NCBI GenBank assembly: GCA_002345145.1
Contig: DDVC01000004.1
Location: 5,188-21,052, forward strand
Length of the DNA: 15,865 nucleotides
From: Bacteroidetes bacterium UBA2322
GTDB lineage: Bacteria; Bacteroidota; Bacteroidia; Chitinophagales; UBA2359
Direction of reading: 5' to 3'
The notes below the pieces were generated by a model. The model was not told the origin of the DNA. It saw only the letters and a list, made by a program, of their open reading frames with translations, and ran no database searches. Each line of letters starts with the position of its first letter. Positions within the stretch are counted from its first letter, which is position 1. Of this stretch, positions 7,642-14,668 are shown piece after piece. The translations under genes and the position numbers were made by a program.

Positions 7642-8967
7642 ATGATTTTTGGCAGAAAGAAACTGCAACAAGCCGCCATCAGCCTTCAGGAACAGGCTGC
7701 ACAAAACAGCCAAAGTTACTGGGCAAACGTAAAACGCCAGTTTGGTAAAAACCGACTGGCTGTGTGGTCGTTGCGCATTTTTTACGTTATTCTGTTCATA
7801 GCCATATTTGCCGATTTTCTTTCTAATGAACGCCCCTTGGTTTGCCGCATTGAGGGCAAAACCATGTTTCCGGCGCTAAAACAATACGCCGTAAATATGG
7901 GCTTGAGCAAATGGGAAGAGCGTTTTGTTACCAAGCGGTGGGATGAGCATAATTATGACTTTGCCATTTGGGCTCCCATACCTTATTCTTCTACTACCAT
8001 TGACAAAAAAAACCGAAGCTTTGTGGGTCCTTTTGATGAGCAGCGGGTAAAAAACTGGCGCTGGCGGCATCATTTAGGCACCGATGAGCTGGGGCGCGAT
8101 GTGGCAGCCGGCATGATACACGGCACCCGCGTAGCCATATCGGTAGGTATTATAGCCATGTCAATAGCTTCCATTATAGGCATCATATTAGGCTCCATAG
8201 CCGGCTATTTTGGCGATAACCGCCTGCAAATGTCGCGCATAAGGTTGCTGCTCAACCTTGTAGGAATAGTGGCTGCCATTTTTTATGCCTTTATTGCCCG
8301 AAGTTATGCTTTAGGCGTACTATCTGCCGAAACCGGTTTTGGCATACAATTGCTCATAAGCCTAAGCCTATTTTTTGGCATTATCATAGCCGCTAACCTA
8401 TTGGCAACAGCCCTAAAACGCCTGCCGGCACTTGGAAAAAGGGTAAACATTGCCGCCGATATTTTGGTGATGCGGTTAATAGAAGTGTTTAATTCTATAC
8501 CGGGTTTATTGCTCATCTTATCTATTGTAGCGCTAACAAAACCATCTATAACCAATGTTATGGTTATTATAGGGTTTATATCATGGACCAGCATTGCCCG
8601 TTTTATAAGGGCTGAGTTGCTTAGAGTGCGCAATTTAGAGTACATAGAAGCCGCCCAAGCAATGGGTTTTAGCGAGGCGCGCATTATTTTTAGGCACGCC
8701 ATACCCAATGCACTAACGCCGGTACTTATTACCATTGCCTTTGGCATTGCCAGCGCCATTTTAACCGAAGCCTTTTTGTCGTTTTTGGGCATAGGCGTAG
8801 CTGCCGAGGAGGTTACGTGGGGCTCTTTGCTCAATTTGGCGCGCACCAAGTTTCAGGCTTGGTGGTTGGCTATTTTTCCGGGAACAGCCATTTTTATTAC
8901 CGTTACCATTTTTAACCTCATTGGCGAAGGACTAACTGATGCCTTAGACCCCCGATTAAAACAATAA
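7642..8967 (+). CDS. ABC transporter permease, OppC/DppC type
   Basis: A 441-residue inner-membrane permease of the oligopeptide/dipeptide ABC uptake family. It has the OppC N-terminal helix (about 32-55), the diagnostic HHLGTDELGRDV motif near residue 146, and the binding-protein-dependent permease core. The EAA loop is near residue 336 (EAAQAMGFSEARIIFRHAIPN). The C-terminus LIGEGLTDALDPRLKQ is typical of the family. It is longer than the usual 300 or so residues for two visible reasons: about 90 periplasmic residues between the first helix and the GTDELGRD motif, and an extra hydrophobic stretch around 190-255 inside the core. Such expansions occur in Bacteroidota permeases. Neither ATPase, partner permease nor binding protein is nearby, so it works with components encoded elsewhere. 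The substrate is unknown, with peptides most likely. Confidence 0.9.
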   Translation: MIFGRKKLQQAAISLQEQAAQNSQSYWANVKRQFGKNRLAVWSLRIFYVILFIAIFADFLSNERPLVCRIEGKTMFPALKQYAVNMGLSKWEERFVTKRWDEHNYDFAIWAPIPYSSTTIDKKNRSFVGPFDEQRVKNWRWRHHLGTDELGRDVAAGMIHGTRVAISVGIIAMSIASIIGIILGSIAGYFGDNRLQMSRIRLLLNLVGIVAAIFYAFIARSYALGVLSAETGFGIQLLISLSLFFGIIIAANLLATALKRLPALGKRVNIAADILVMRLIEVFNSIPGLLLILSIVALTKPSITNVMVIIGFISWTSIARFIRAELLRVRNLEYIEAAQAMGFSEARIIFRHAIPNALTPVLITIAFGIASAILTEAFLSFLGIGVAAEEVTWGSLLNLARTKFQAWWLAIFPGTAIFITVTIFNLIGEGLTDALDPRLKQ

Positions 8968-8992
8968 TCCCGATGGGCGGGTAGAATGCCAA

Positions 8993-9364
8993 TTACCGGT
9001 AAATTTTGAGCAGCAATCGGGTAATGCAGTTCAGTTTTTTGGTTTGGTTGGTATGCGCCACTGCAAACTGGGCGTAGGCTACAAAACTGCCCAGCACAAT
9101 ATAATAAAGGTAATAAACCGGTTCTTGAGCAGTTATTTGGTTTAGCAGCCATACTGCCACCGCTACATTAACCACCGCCAACCCAAAAATGCCCCAAATG
9201 GTGGTGTAAATACCCACTTTTTTCATTAACCATCTTGCCAGAGGATTGCGCTCCTGTTGCAAGTGTGTAATTTGGGTAGCCGTAGTATAACAATCGGCAA
9301 ACTTGGAGGCAATAATTAACAACGAAACTATCCACACAGCGTATTCCATCGGGCAGTGGTGCAT
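8993..9364 (-). CDS. Small multi-pass membrane protein, DUF5658-like
   Basis: A 123-residue membrane protein with about three hydrophobic segments: 8-22, 52-74 and 86-103. Between the first two lies KFADCYTTATQITHLQQERN followed by PLARWLMKK. The pattern of an Asp with Thr-Thr in the first helix and an NPLARW motif resembles the small uncharacterised DUF5658-type proteins. I base that on motif memory and it is tentative. A second possible start, ATG at 9347-9349, gives 118 residues and a cleaner N-terminus. The gene begins 13 bases after the stop of the upstream SDR gene, so the two are almost certainly co-transcribed. Function is unknown. Confidence 0.7.
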   Translation of the reverse strand: MHHCPMEYAVWIVSLLIIASKFADCYTTATQITHLQQERNPLARWLMKKVGIYTTIWGIFGLAVVNVAVAVWLLNQITAQEPVYYLYYIVLGSFVAYAQFAVAHTNQTKKLNCITRLLLKIYR

Positions 9365-9377
9365 TTTAGGGCAACTA

Positions 9378-10379
9378 TTATTGCATCGGTTTTTGAGCGG
9401 CTAAAAACTGCTTGCTTATTCGCTCAACCGTAGTTTTTATTGGTGTATAATTATAAGGAAGCGCTTTTTGGAGCTTGTCGTTTTCATAATAATACCTATG
9501 TTGCGACATTCGGGCGGTTTCTTTGGTTATGAGTGGCGCATTTCGGGTAAATAGGGCTTTGAGCGCTTCCCATCGCCAGCCTATTTCAGCCATTAAAGGG
9601 GTAATTTGTTTGGTGGGAGCCGGCTTGTGGAGGTATTGGGCAACTAAGGTAAAAAACTCCTTATAACTAAGGTTGTGGGCATTTACAATAAACCTTTCTG
9701 AATGGATAGGGCTGTTCATAAGCCGATACATTATTTGCACCAAATCAAGCACATCAATAAAACCGGTTCCGCCGGCAGGGTAAAACGGAAGACCCTGCCA
9801 CACCTGTGTAAACAAACGGCAAGAGCCGCTGCTCCAGTCGCCCTCACCCAGTATTACAGACGGGTTAACCATAACCGCCTCTAAACCCTCTGCAATGCCG
9901 CGCCACACTTCGTGCTCGGCAAGGTATTTGCTAATGGCGTACTGCGTATTTATGGGGCTTTCGTCCCACTGAACCTGCTCGTTTACCTGCGGTTGGTTCA
10001 GTTTTCTGCCTATGGCAGCAATAGAGCTTACATGCAGCAGGCGTTTTACCCCCGCTTCGAGCGCCATATTTACCACATTGGCAGTACCCTCCACGTTGGT
10101 TTGGTGCAATTGCCGGCGTTGAGCGGGGTTAAAAGATACCACCGCCGCACAATGATATACCTGCTCTATTCCCTGCATGGCTTGCAGCAAACCCTGCACA
10201 TCATGTATATCGCCTTCTACCCAATCAATTTGGCGGGCAATATCTGCCACCCATTGCAGGTTGCTTGTAGTGCGTTTAATTGCCCTTACCTTAGCGCCCC
10301 GGCTTACCAGCAGCCGCAGCAGGTGGCTACCTACAAAACCGGTTCCGCCGGTTACTAATATGGTTGCAGACTGATTCAT
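9378..10379 (-). CDS. NAD(P)-dependent extended SDR (epimerase-like)
   Basis: A 333-residue extended short-chain dehydrogenase/reductase. The nucleotide-binding GGTGFVG motif is at residues 11-17 and the catalytic YAISK at Tyr147/Lys151, with an upstream HVSS serine motif. The region HCAAVVSFN and a later PAGGTGFIDV segment are typical of dihydroflavonol-reductase-like or HpnA-like members that act on sugar-nucleotide, sterol or hydroxy-carbonyl substrates. The substrate cannot be read from the sequence. ATG 10377-10379 is chosen because it starts just before the first beta strand. A longer frame starting at TTG 10412 would use the promoter's own -33 bases as start codon and is unlikely. It heads a two-gene unit with the small membrane protein at 8993-9364. 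Confidence 0.88.
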   Translation of the reverse strand: MNQSATILVTGGTGFVGSHLLRLLVSRGAKVRAIKRTTSNLQWVADIARQIDWVEGDIHDVQGLLQAMQGIEQVYHCAAVVSFNPAQRRQLHQTNVEGTANVVNMALEAGVKRLLHVSSIAAIGRKLNQPQVNEQVQWDESPINTQYAISKYLAEHEVWRGIAEGLEAVMVNPSVILGEGDWSSGSCRLFTQVWQGLPFYPAGGTGFIDVLDLVQIMYRLMNSPIHSERFIVNAHNLSYKEFFTLVAQYLHKPAPTKQITPLMAEIGWRWEALKALFTRNAPLITKETARMSQHRYYYENDKLQKALPYNYTPIKTTVERISKQFLAAQKPMQ

Positions 10380-10384
10380 GCCCC

Positions 10385-10412
10385 CAAAGGTAGGTATTAA
10401 AACGGAGCCCAA
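10385..10412 (-). promoter_or_regulatory. Promoter of the SDR gene, near-leaderless
   Basis: On the minus strand TTG (10410-10412) is followed after 17 bases by TACCTTTG (10385-10392). The box ends only five bases before ATG 10379. With a start site about seven bases past the box, the transcript would begin at or next to the start codon. Confidence 0.6.
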
Positions 10413-10587
10413 GCATGGTGGCAGGCACTAAAATTAACCAAGTCTGTTAAGTTTTGTTATGTAAGGCTTATCGGTTTTGTGCATACACCCATAACGCTAA
10501 ACTTATGGGCAATTTAAACACGTGGATTTGGCATACAGTATATTATTTGCTTATTTTAAATTTTTTACAAAAAAATGACACAAAAAA

Positions 10588-10617
10588 TTTGGTTTTTTCG
10601 GGGGGGGGGTATTTTTG
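10588..10617 (+). promoter_or_regulatory. Promoter with G10 spacer (copy 1)
   Basis: TTTG (10588-10591) and TATTTTTG (10610-10617) match the Bacteroidota -33 and -7 elements with an 18-base spacer. Ten of those bases are a run of G (10600-10609). Because the run lies between the two elements, a gain or loss of G would change their spacing. The second copy of this promoter has nine G. The predicted transcript carries a leader of about 210 bases before the gene at 10834. Confidence 0.65.
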
Positions 10618-10674
10618 CGAAAACTTATTTGTTAGCCTATTTTTTGTGAGAAAGGCAATATAATAAGTGGTAAA

Positions 10675-10773
10675 ATGGAGGCTGCTGCAATCAACAGGAA
10701 CAAGACGCGCGTAGTGCTGCCGGTTGCAAACGCCCCAAGTGGTACTCCCGAAAAACCACTTACAAAAAAATAA
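10675..10773 (+). CDS. 32-residue leader ORF, copy 1
   Basis: An ATG frame of 32 codons ending in TAA lies in the leader, about 50 bases after the predicted transcription start and 60 bases before the next gene. The product begins MEAAAINRNK and ends TPEKPLTKK. It is neither a signal peptide nor a membrane segment. The other copy encodes the same peptide with one change (Arg12 to His). The 3' half of the frame overlaps a seven-base-pair hairpin, so translation could influence leader folding. Translation itself is unproven, because the flanking noncoding bases are equally conserved. Confidence 0.4.
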   Translation: MEAAAINRNKTRVVLPVANAPSGTPEKPLTKK

Positions 10774-10833
10774 GTAGGCGCAATACCGAAATGCGATAAT
10801 GGAGGTAGTTTTTTATTTTTAATTCACAATTTT

Positions 10834-11349
10834 ATGAAAAGAATGTTTGTTATTGCAGCATTAATTTTTAGCGCTCACTTTGCTCATGCCTTTTATAACG
10901 GCATTGAAAACCAACCAATAACACATCTTAGAAACGATGATGGCGAGGTTGTTTTTTCAAAAGGAATTATCATTAAGTTTAAGCGAGATTGGAGTTTTCA
11001 CCCCAATGAATACCAAGTTGATAACCCATGTTCATCGGGTAGAGGTGCATGTGTAAGGGCAGGTGGGTCTGGCATTACAAACTCAAATGAAGCTGACGAA
11101 ATTGTACGCTATGCAAACGACACAAATACCATTACCTTGATTCTGAAAAATGAATACCTATCTTTGCCAGAAAGCAGCGATGTATTTATAAGTGGTAAAA
11201 TGGTTATTGGCGAAAATGTTCCAATAAGTGCTGATGTGGCAAATTATATGGGGCTTGGACAATCCGATAAAATCATATCCATTGGCGAATATCTTATTGC
11301 ACCTATTGCTAATACCGACAGATTTAAAGTGAAACTGCCCATAAGGTAG
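10834..11349 (+). CDS. Exported small cysteine-pair protein, module A
   Basis: A 171-residue protein with a classical signal peptide (residues 1-19, ending AHA before FYNG), so it is exported to the periplasm or beyond. The mature part has only two cysteines, Cys66 and Cys73 in NPCSSGRGAC, which can form a disulfide. A beta-strand-like C-terminal half ends in YLIAPIANTDRFKVKLPI. The overall layout (cysteine pair, then acidic beta-rich region, then a final Y-L-x-x-P and K-hydrophobic strand) parallels the lipoprotein at 14729-15181 that follows the other leader copy. I infer that the two are distant paralogues. It is the first gene after the leader repeat, followed by an inverted repeat and a thioredoxin-like lipoprotein. 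I do not recognise a named family. Confidence 0.8.
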   Translation: MKRMFVIAALIFSAHFAHAFYNGIENQPITHLRNDDGEVVFSKGIIIKFKRDWSFHPNEYQVDNPCSSGRGACVRAGGSGITNSNEADEIVRYANDTNTITLILKNEYLSLPESSDVFISGKMVIGENVPISADVANYMGLGQSDKIISIGEYLIAPIANTDRFKVKLPIR

Positions 11350-11368
11350 AACAATTTTTAACACAATA

Positions 11369-11437
11369 GTAAGGAGGCAATGACTTTGAAACTTTATTTT
11401 TGCCTTAAAAAATAATAGCACATTCATTCCTCCTTAC
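11369..11437 (+). terminator. Intercistronic inverted repeat, module A
   Basis: GTAAGGAGG (11369-11377) pairs perfectly with CCTCCTTAC (11429-11437). The stem is extended inward by AATGA/TCATT after one bulged base, and the loop is 40 bases. CTTTAA follows. A similar GA/CT-rich repeat followed by CTTTAA lies at the same place in module B (15191-15220). It could be an attenuator or processing site between the two genes. The loop also contains TATTTTTG (11395-11402), a possible -7 box for the next gene. Confidence 0.5.
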
Positions 11438-11453
11438 CTTTAAACAAAAAACA

Positions 11454-12008
11454 ATGAAAAACTTACCCCTGCTATTACTATTACTATTACCTATTTTTGG
11501 CTTATCGGGCTGTATAACTATCATTTGGAGTAGCCCTACCGAAAAATCAATCAATTATCCGGTTGATAGTACGGCATCTATCGGCAGTTTAATGGAGCAG
11601 TATCTGCCCATTAAAACCGACTCTAACAAAAACTATGTGTTGGTATTTTGGGCATCTACCGGTTGTCCTTATTCTAATTTGCAAATAGAAAACGCAAACT
11701 ATCTGTATGAAAAGTACAAACATATGTACAGATTTATAGCAACTACCAACGAGCAGCAAAAAACCATCAATAAAAATCATAAAAAACTAAAAATTACGGC
11801 ACAGTACGCTTTTGAAAATTATATAGGTGTTTGGGGACTTAGGTCAAGCATCAGAAATTTGGAAACCCGAAATAACGCATTGCCTAAAGAAGATTATGTC
11901 CCAATTCTTTATGTTATCCGAAATGACAGTATCATACACAAACACTGGAGCGTAGGAAGCAAGGACGCACTTCAAAAATTTGAAGAATATTTAACCCCAA
12001 TAGAGTAA
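11454..12008 (+). CDS. Thioredoxin-like lipoprotein, single-Cys motif, module A
   Basis: A 184-residue lipoprotein. The signal peptide ends in the lipobox LSGC, with lipid-modified Cys20 followed by ITIIW. There is no acidic surface-export signal, so it probably faces the periplasm. The body has a thioredoxin-like core: a strand YVLVFWAS leads into TGCPYS (Cys71 to Ser74), the place of the CxxC active site, but the second cysteine is Ser. This would be a monothiol site, unable to do ordinary dithiol exchange alone. A later strand VPILYVIRND fits the cis-proline side of the fold. Its length and layout equal those of the lipoprotein at 15245-15799. It lies two bases upstream of the next gene, so they form an operon. 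The partner may be the cysteine-pair protein encoded upstream (inference). Confidence 0.8.
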   Translation: MKNLPLLLLLLLPIFGLSGCITIIWSSPTEKSINYPVDSTASIGSLMEQYLPIKTDSNKNYVLVFWASTGCPYSNLQIENANYLYEKYKHMYRFIATTNEQQKTINKNHKKLKITAQYAFENYIGVWGLRSSIRNLETRNNALPKEDYVPILYVIRNDSIIHKHWSVGSKDALQKFEEYLTPIE

Positions 12009-12010
12009 AC

Positions 12011-13188
12011 ATGCAACAAACTATTTTAGCCGTTTTATTTTTGCTTTGTGCTAACCTTGCCGCCCAAACAACCATGAGTATAGCTCGCTTACAGCAAAAC
12101 ATAGACAAAGCAAAACAGCAAGCTACAAAGTTGGGGTAGATAGAAAAGATTTATCTAAACCCGATTGGCGTAGCCGGTTTTTTACCGTTTACCTTAGCCA
12201 CAACCCCAATAACTTTTATGATTACGACTGGGAAATAAGTGAATACAAACAAGGTTGCGAAACCCTGATTTTGTATAAAGATACGGTATTTGAGCAAGTG
12301 TCAAAACAATTTCACACTATTGGCGAAAGGGTTGAGAAATACGGATTTGAGCCTGATGAGTATAACGAAGTTATGCGAACATGGTGCATACCAAACGAGT
12401 GGTTGCGAAGTATTACCTACCAACAACCCGATACTACTCAAATACAAATTATTGCTCCTGCAAAAAATGATACTTGCTGGCAGGTAATTATTCAGGTAAA
12501 CGAATCGCAAAAAAGAACCGTGTGGATTGATACCACCACGTATTTTATTACCCAAATTTATGAGGAATACACCGATGAAACGCTAGTGGCTACCGGTATG
12601 GAACGATTTCGTTACACCCATTTTGAAGTAAATAAACAATTGCCCGATTCCGTCTTAAACACCAACTACTATAAACAAACAGGGTTATACAAACACAAAG
12701 GAAACACCCTTAACTCCAAAGTTGCGCCCAAAGAGCCGCCCAAGGAATCTTTTTCCCAAGCGCTTATAACCAACTTGTTTTCCCAAGCCATGTTATTACC
12801 CAATAACGATACCGTTTATTTGAGCCAACTCGAAGGCGACTTTTATGTGCTTGATTTTTGGTATGTAAATTGTCCTCCTTGCAGAAAAGCAATGCCCGCA
12901 ATACAAAAGTTATACGAAAAATATAACCAAAAGGGGGTGCGTGTTATAGGTATAAACGGTATAGATGCCAACAACAAGGATTATGCTGCCAATATTATGG
13001 TACAAAGCGGTTTTACCTACCCACTCTACTTTACTACTAAAGCGTTTTTACAAGAAGTGGCTATATATACATTTCCTACATTTGCCATTTTTAATAAAAA
13101 TCATAATTTATTATACGTAGAAACTGGTTTTGACAATACCGATTACGAAAAATTGCTGCAAACCGTCATGCTTTCCGATAAAAAATAG
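12011..13188 (+). CDS. TlpA-like thioredoxin protein, frameshifted
   Basis: The frame from ATG 12011 encodes a clean signal peptide (MQQTILAVLFLLCANLAAQ) but stops at TAG 12137-12139. A second frame, open to 13188, carries the rest: about 240 residues of N-terminal region and then a thioredoxin domain with WYVNCPPCRKAMPAI (CPPC at 12871-12882) and a later TFPTFAIF strand with the cis-proline. The two parts join smoothly if one A is added to the AAAA run at 12112-12115, giving DKAKTASYKV. The intact gene would make about 391 residues of a periplasmic thiol-disulfide protein of the TlpA/ResA type. The break may be a true mutation, slippage in the A run, or a sequencing error. As written, only an internal start (TTG 12271 or ATG 12373) could give the C-terminal domain, without a signal peptide. 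It is third in the module A operon, two bases after the lipoprotein gene. Confidence 0.8.
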
Positions 13189-13295
13189 CATCAGAATCGG
13201 TGTATGGTATTAGCCTATTGCCTCCCGGATTATATTTTGTAACCGCAACAGGAGAAAACCACCACTTTCAAACCAAAATCCTGATAACAAAATAG
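13182..13295 (+). pseudogene. Orphan end of a T9SS sorting domain
   Basis: Directly after the thioredoxin stop codon a frame reads SESVYGISLLPPGLYFVTAT, then about 14 more residues including FQTKILITK and a stop at 13293-13295. The pattern LPPGLYFVTATG followed by FQTKILI is the hallmark end of the type A C-terminal sorting domain that targets proteins to the type IX secretion system. Only about the last third of the domain is present, and no start codon or upstream domain belongs to it. It is a remnant of a deleted or recombined T9SS cargo gene. One extra A in the run at 13180-13185 would fuse it to the thioredoxin frame. Confidence 0.7.
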
Positions 13296-13312
13296 CGCTG
13301 TTGTATGGATTA

Positions 13313-13363
13313 CCCCTGCATGGCAATAAAATAAACCAACTTGCGCCCATAACCATGCGGGGG
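13313..13363 (+). terminator. Hairpin after the thioredoxin / T9SS remnant
   Basis: CCCCTGCATGG (13313-13323) can pair with CCATGCGGGGG (13353-13363): 11 pairs, one of them a wobble, around a 29-base loop. It lies after the module A thioredoxin gene and before the promoter of the next gene, where a terminator is expected. No U tract follows, so an intrinsic terminator is not certain. Confidence 0.45.
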
Positions 13364-13382
13364 TAATTGCATAAAACCATGC

Positions 13383-13390
13383 TAACTTTG
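13383..13390 (+). promoter_or_regulatory. -7 box for the beta-barrel protein gene
   Basis: TAACTTTG matches TAnnTTTG and would give a leader of about 50 bases before ATG 13449. A TTG at 13367-13369 is only 13 bases upstream, shorter than usual, so the -33 element is doubtful. Confidence 0.4.
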
Positions 13391-13448
13391 CCGTGCTGTT
13401 TAACGGTAATTAATGGTTGTTTATTTTTTTCATCTTTAACATACGCAC

Positions 13449-14372
13449 ATGAAACACACCGTATTGGTTATATGTTTGCTGTTTTTATTGCCTACCGCAG
13501 TTACGGCTCAGTTTACAAAAGGCAATTGGGAAATGGGCAGTTCTTGTTTTGCAGGACGCTCTTGGCTCTATAATTACAATGACTGGCATGGACCCCCTAT
13601 GATTATCCTTTCAGATACCGTACCCGGTGATGATATTTTTCCGGTATCGCCCAATCCGGTCATAAAACCCAATTCTATAAGTGCAGGCTTTTATGTAGGA
13701 TACTATTGGGGCAAGCGGCATGGTTTAGAGGCACAGATAAACTACAGTTCTGTTAGACAAATGTTTATTTACGAGAAGTTTCAATGGGGAGGAAATACCC
13801 GAACCGAAGATTTGCAACTGCACTACATTACTCTGCCCATAAGTTATACCCTTACCTCTAACAACCGCTACAATTTTCAGGGATTTGCCGGTGTGGGCAT
13901 TGAGCCAGGTTTTTTGGTCAGCTACAAAGGCGAATGGTTTAGCTATTTTGACAACTGGCCTGATGAAAGAGTACAGAAAAGTATTTATAGAAATAATTTT
14001 ATGCATGTTCGTTTTTTAGACGAAGAAACAACATATACAAGCAAAATAGATTTTATTTACAGGCGTTTTTACTTAGGTGTAACTGCAAACGCTGGGTTTA
14101 AGAGTTATATTACTGATAACTTAGGTTTTAGTTTTATGGTAAGAGGCAGCACAAGCCTTATTAACCCAGAAAACCATGATGCGCGCAGCTATTATAACCC
14201 AAATAGCAATTTTTGGTTTTGGACAAAAGATTATATGAGATATGGTCATGGAAGCACAGACGGTCCTCCCAAAGATAGGGCACATACTTATGCGTTACGG
14301 GTGGGGGCAGAGTTGCGGTTGTTTTACCACCTCCATAAAAATGAATACACCCGCCGCTTAAAAGGGCGGTAG
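13449..14372 (+). CDS. Outer-membrane beta-barrel protein
   Basis: A 307-residue protein with a signal peptide (about 1-21, ending VTAQ before FTKG) and alternating aromatic/polar strands throughout. Examples are AGFYVGYYWGKRHGLEAQIN, LHYITLPISYTL, FYLGVTANAGFKSYI and TYALRVGAELRLFYHL. The phrase LxYIxLPISY and the pattern of strands with G-x-G-x-E turns are typical of the PorT-like outer membrane beta-barrel families of Bacteroidota. The last strand is followed by a basic tail (NEYTRRLKGR) that may sit in the periplasm. The protein is rich in Trp and Tyr at the N-terminus. It has its own candidate promoter and lies inside the array between module A and module B. A pore, adhesin or protein-assembly role cannot be told from the sequence. 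Confidence 0.78.
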   Translation: MKHTVLVICLLFLLPTAVTAQFTKGNWEMGSSCFAGRSWLYNYNDWHGPPMIILSDTVPGDDIFPVSPNPVIKPNSISAGFYVGYYWGKRHGLEAQINYSSVRQMFIYEKFQWGGNTRTEDLQLHYITLPISYTLTSNNRYNFQGFAGVGIEPGFLVSYKGEWFSYFDNWPDERVQKSIYRNNFMHVRFLDEETTYTSKIDFIYRRFYLGVTANAGFKSYITDNLGFSFMVRGSTSLINPENHDARSYYNPNSNFWFWTKDYMRYGHGSTDGPPKDRAHTYALRVGAELRLFYHLHKNEYTRRLKGR

Positions 14373-14402
14373 TTGGCGGCATACCATCGGGCATAATATC
14401 CC

Positions 14403-14460
14403 CCCGCAAGCGCATCGGTTTTTTCGCAAAACCTGATGTACTTGCGGGAGCTTTGTTTTT
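14403..14460 (+). terminator. Long hairpin ending module A, recurs at window end
   Basis: CCCGCAAG (14403-14410) pairs with CTTGCGGG (14441-14448). Inside, CATC pairs with GATG, GG with CC, and TTTT with AAAA, giving a long stem with a small loop. A T-rich tail (ctttgttttt) follows. It lies 30 bases after the beta-barrel stop codon and fits an intrinsic terminator. It is preceded by a C run (C6). The left arm and its C run (C8) reappear at 15841-15865. Confidence 0.6.
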
Positions 14461-14483
14461 CTACAAAAAAATGACACAAAAAA

Positions 14484-14512
14484 TTTGGTTTTTTCGGGGG
14501 GGGGTATTTTTG
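14484..14512 (+). promoter_or_regulatory. Promoter with G9 spacer (copy 2)
   Basis: TTTG (14484-14487) and TATTTTTG (14505-14512) are separated by 17 bases, nine of them a G run (14496-14504). It is identical to the copy 1 promoter apart from the G count. Confidence 0.65.
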
Positions 14513-14569
14513 CGATAACTTATTTGTTGATCCCTTTTTTGTGAAAAAGGCAATATAATAAGTGGTAAA

Positions 14570-14668
14570 ATGGAGGCTGCTGCAATCAACAGGAACAAGA
14601 CGCACGTAGTGCTGCCGGTTGCAAACGCCCCAAGTGGTACTCCCGAAAAACCACTTACAAAAAAATAA
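14570..14668 (+). CDS. 32-residue leader ORF, copy 2
   Basis: Same frame as at 10675-10773, with ATG, 32 codons and TAA kept and His instead of Arg at residue 12. Only one of its 99 bases differs between the copies. It is upstream of the surface lipoprotein gene. As in copy 1, coding status is uncertain. Confidence 0.4.
   Translation: MEAAAINRNKTHVVLPVANAPSGTPEKPLTKK

Larger units (their letters stand above)
10566..10820 (+). repeat. Leader repeat, copy 1 (255 bp)
   Basis: This block is almost identical to 14462-14715. I count eight substitutions and one length difference in a G tract. Seven of the substitutions fall between 10621 and 10650; the next 170 bases differ at one position only (10709). 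It holds a promoter, a 32-codon frame and a hairpin (10737-10743 pairing with 10755-10761, seven base pairs). No terminal inverted repeats or target duplications are seen. Each copy ends 13 bases before the start codon of a different exported protein gene, so the block acts as a shared upstream leader. Confidence 0.92.

Noticed and set aside
8993..9002. Perfect palindrome TTACCGGTAA
   Set aside because: It coincides with the last codons and stop of the small membrane protein gene and is too short to call a site or terminator.
9759..10355. A 17-base exact repeat (aaaaccggttccgccgg) occurring twice
   Set aside because: Both copies encode GGTGF within the same SDR protein (the nucleotide-binding motif and a later PAGGTGFIDV segment), so the repeat follows from protein sequence and codon choice.
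10566..10820. Leader repeat as an integron attC site or insertion element
   Set aside because: There are no R'/R'' core boxes, no terminal inverted repeats, no target duplications and no integrase or transposase. The block contains its own promoter and always sits directly before a gene start.
14324..14605. 93-codon minus-strand frame over the hairpin and leader repeat
   Set aside because: It covers a terminator hairpin, the poly-G tract and the end of the beta-barrel gene; the composition is not protein-like.
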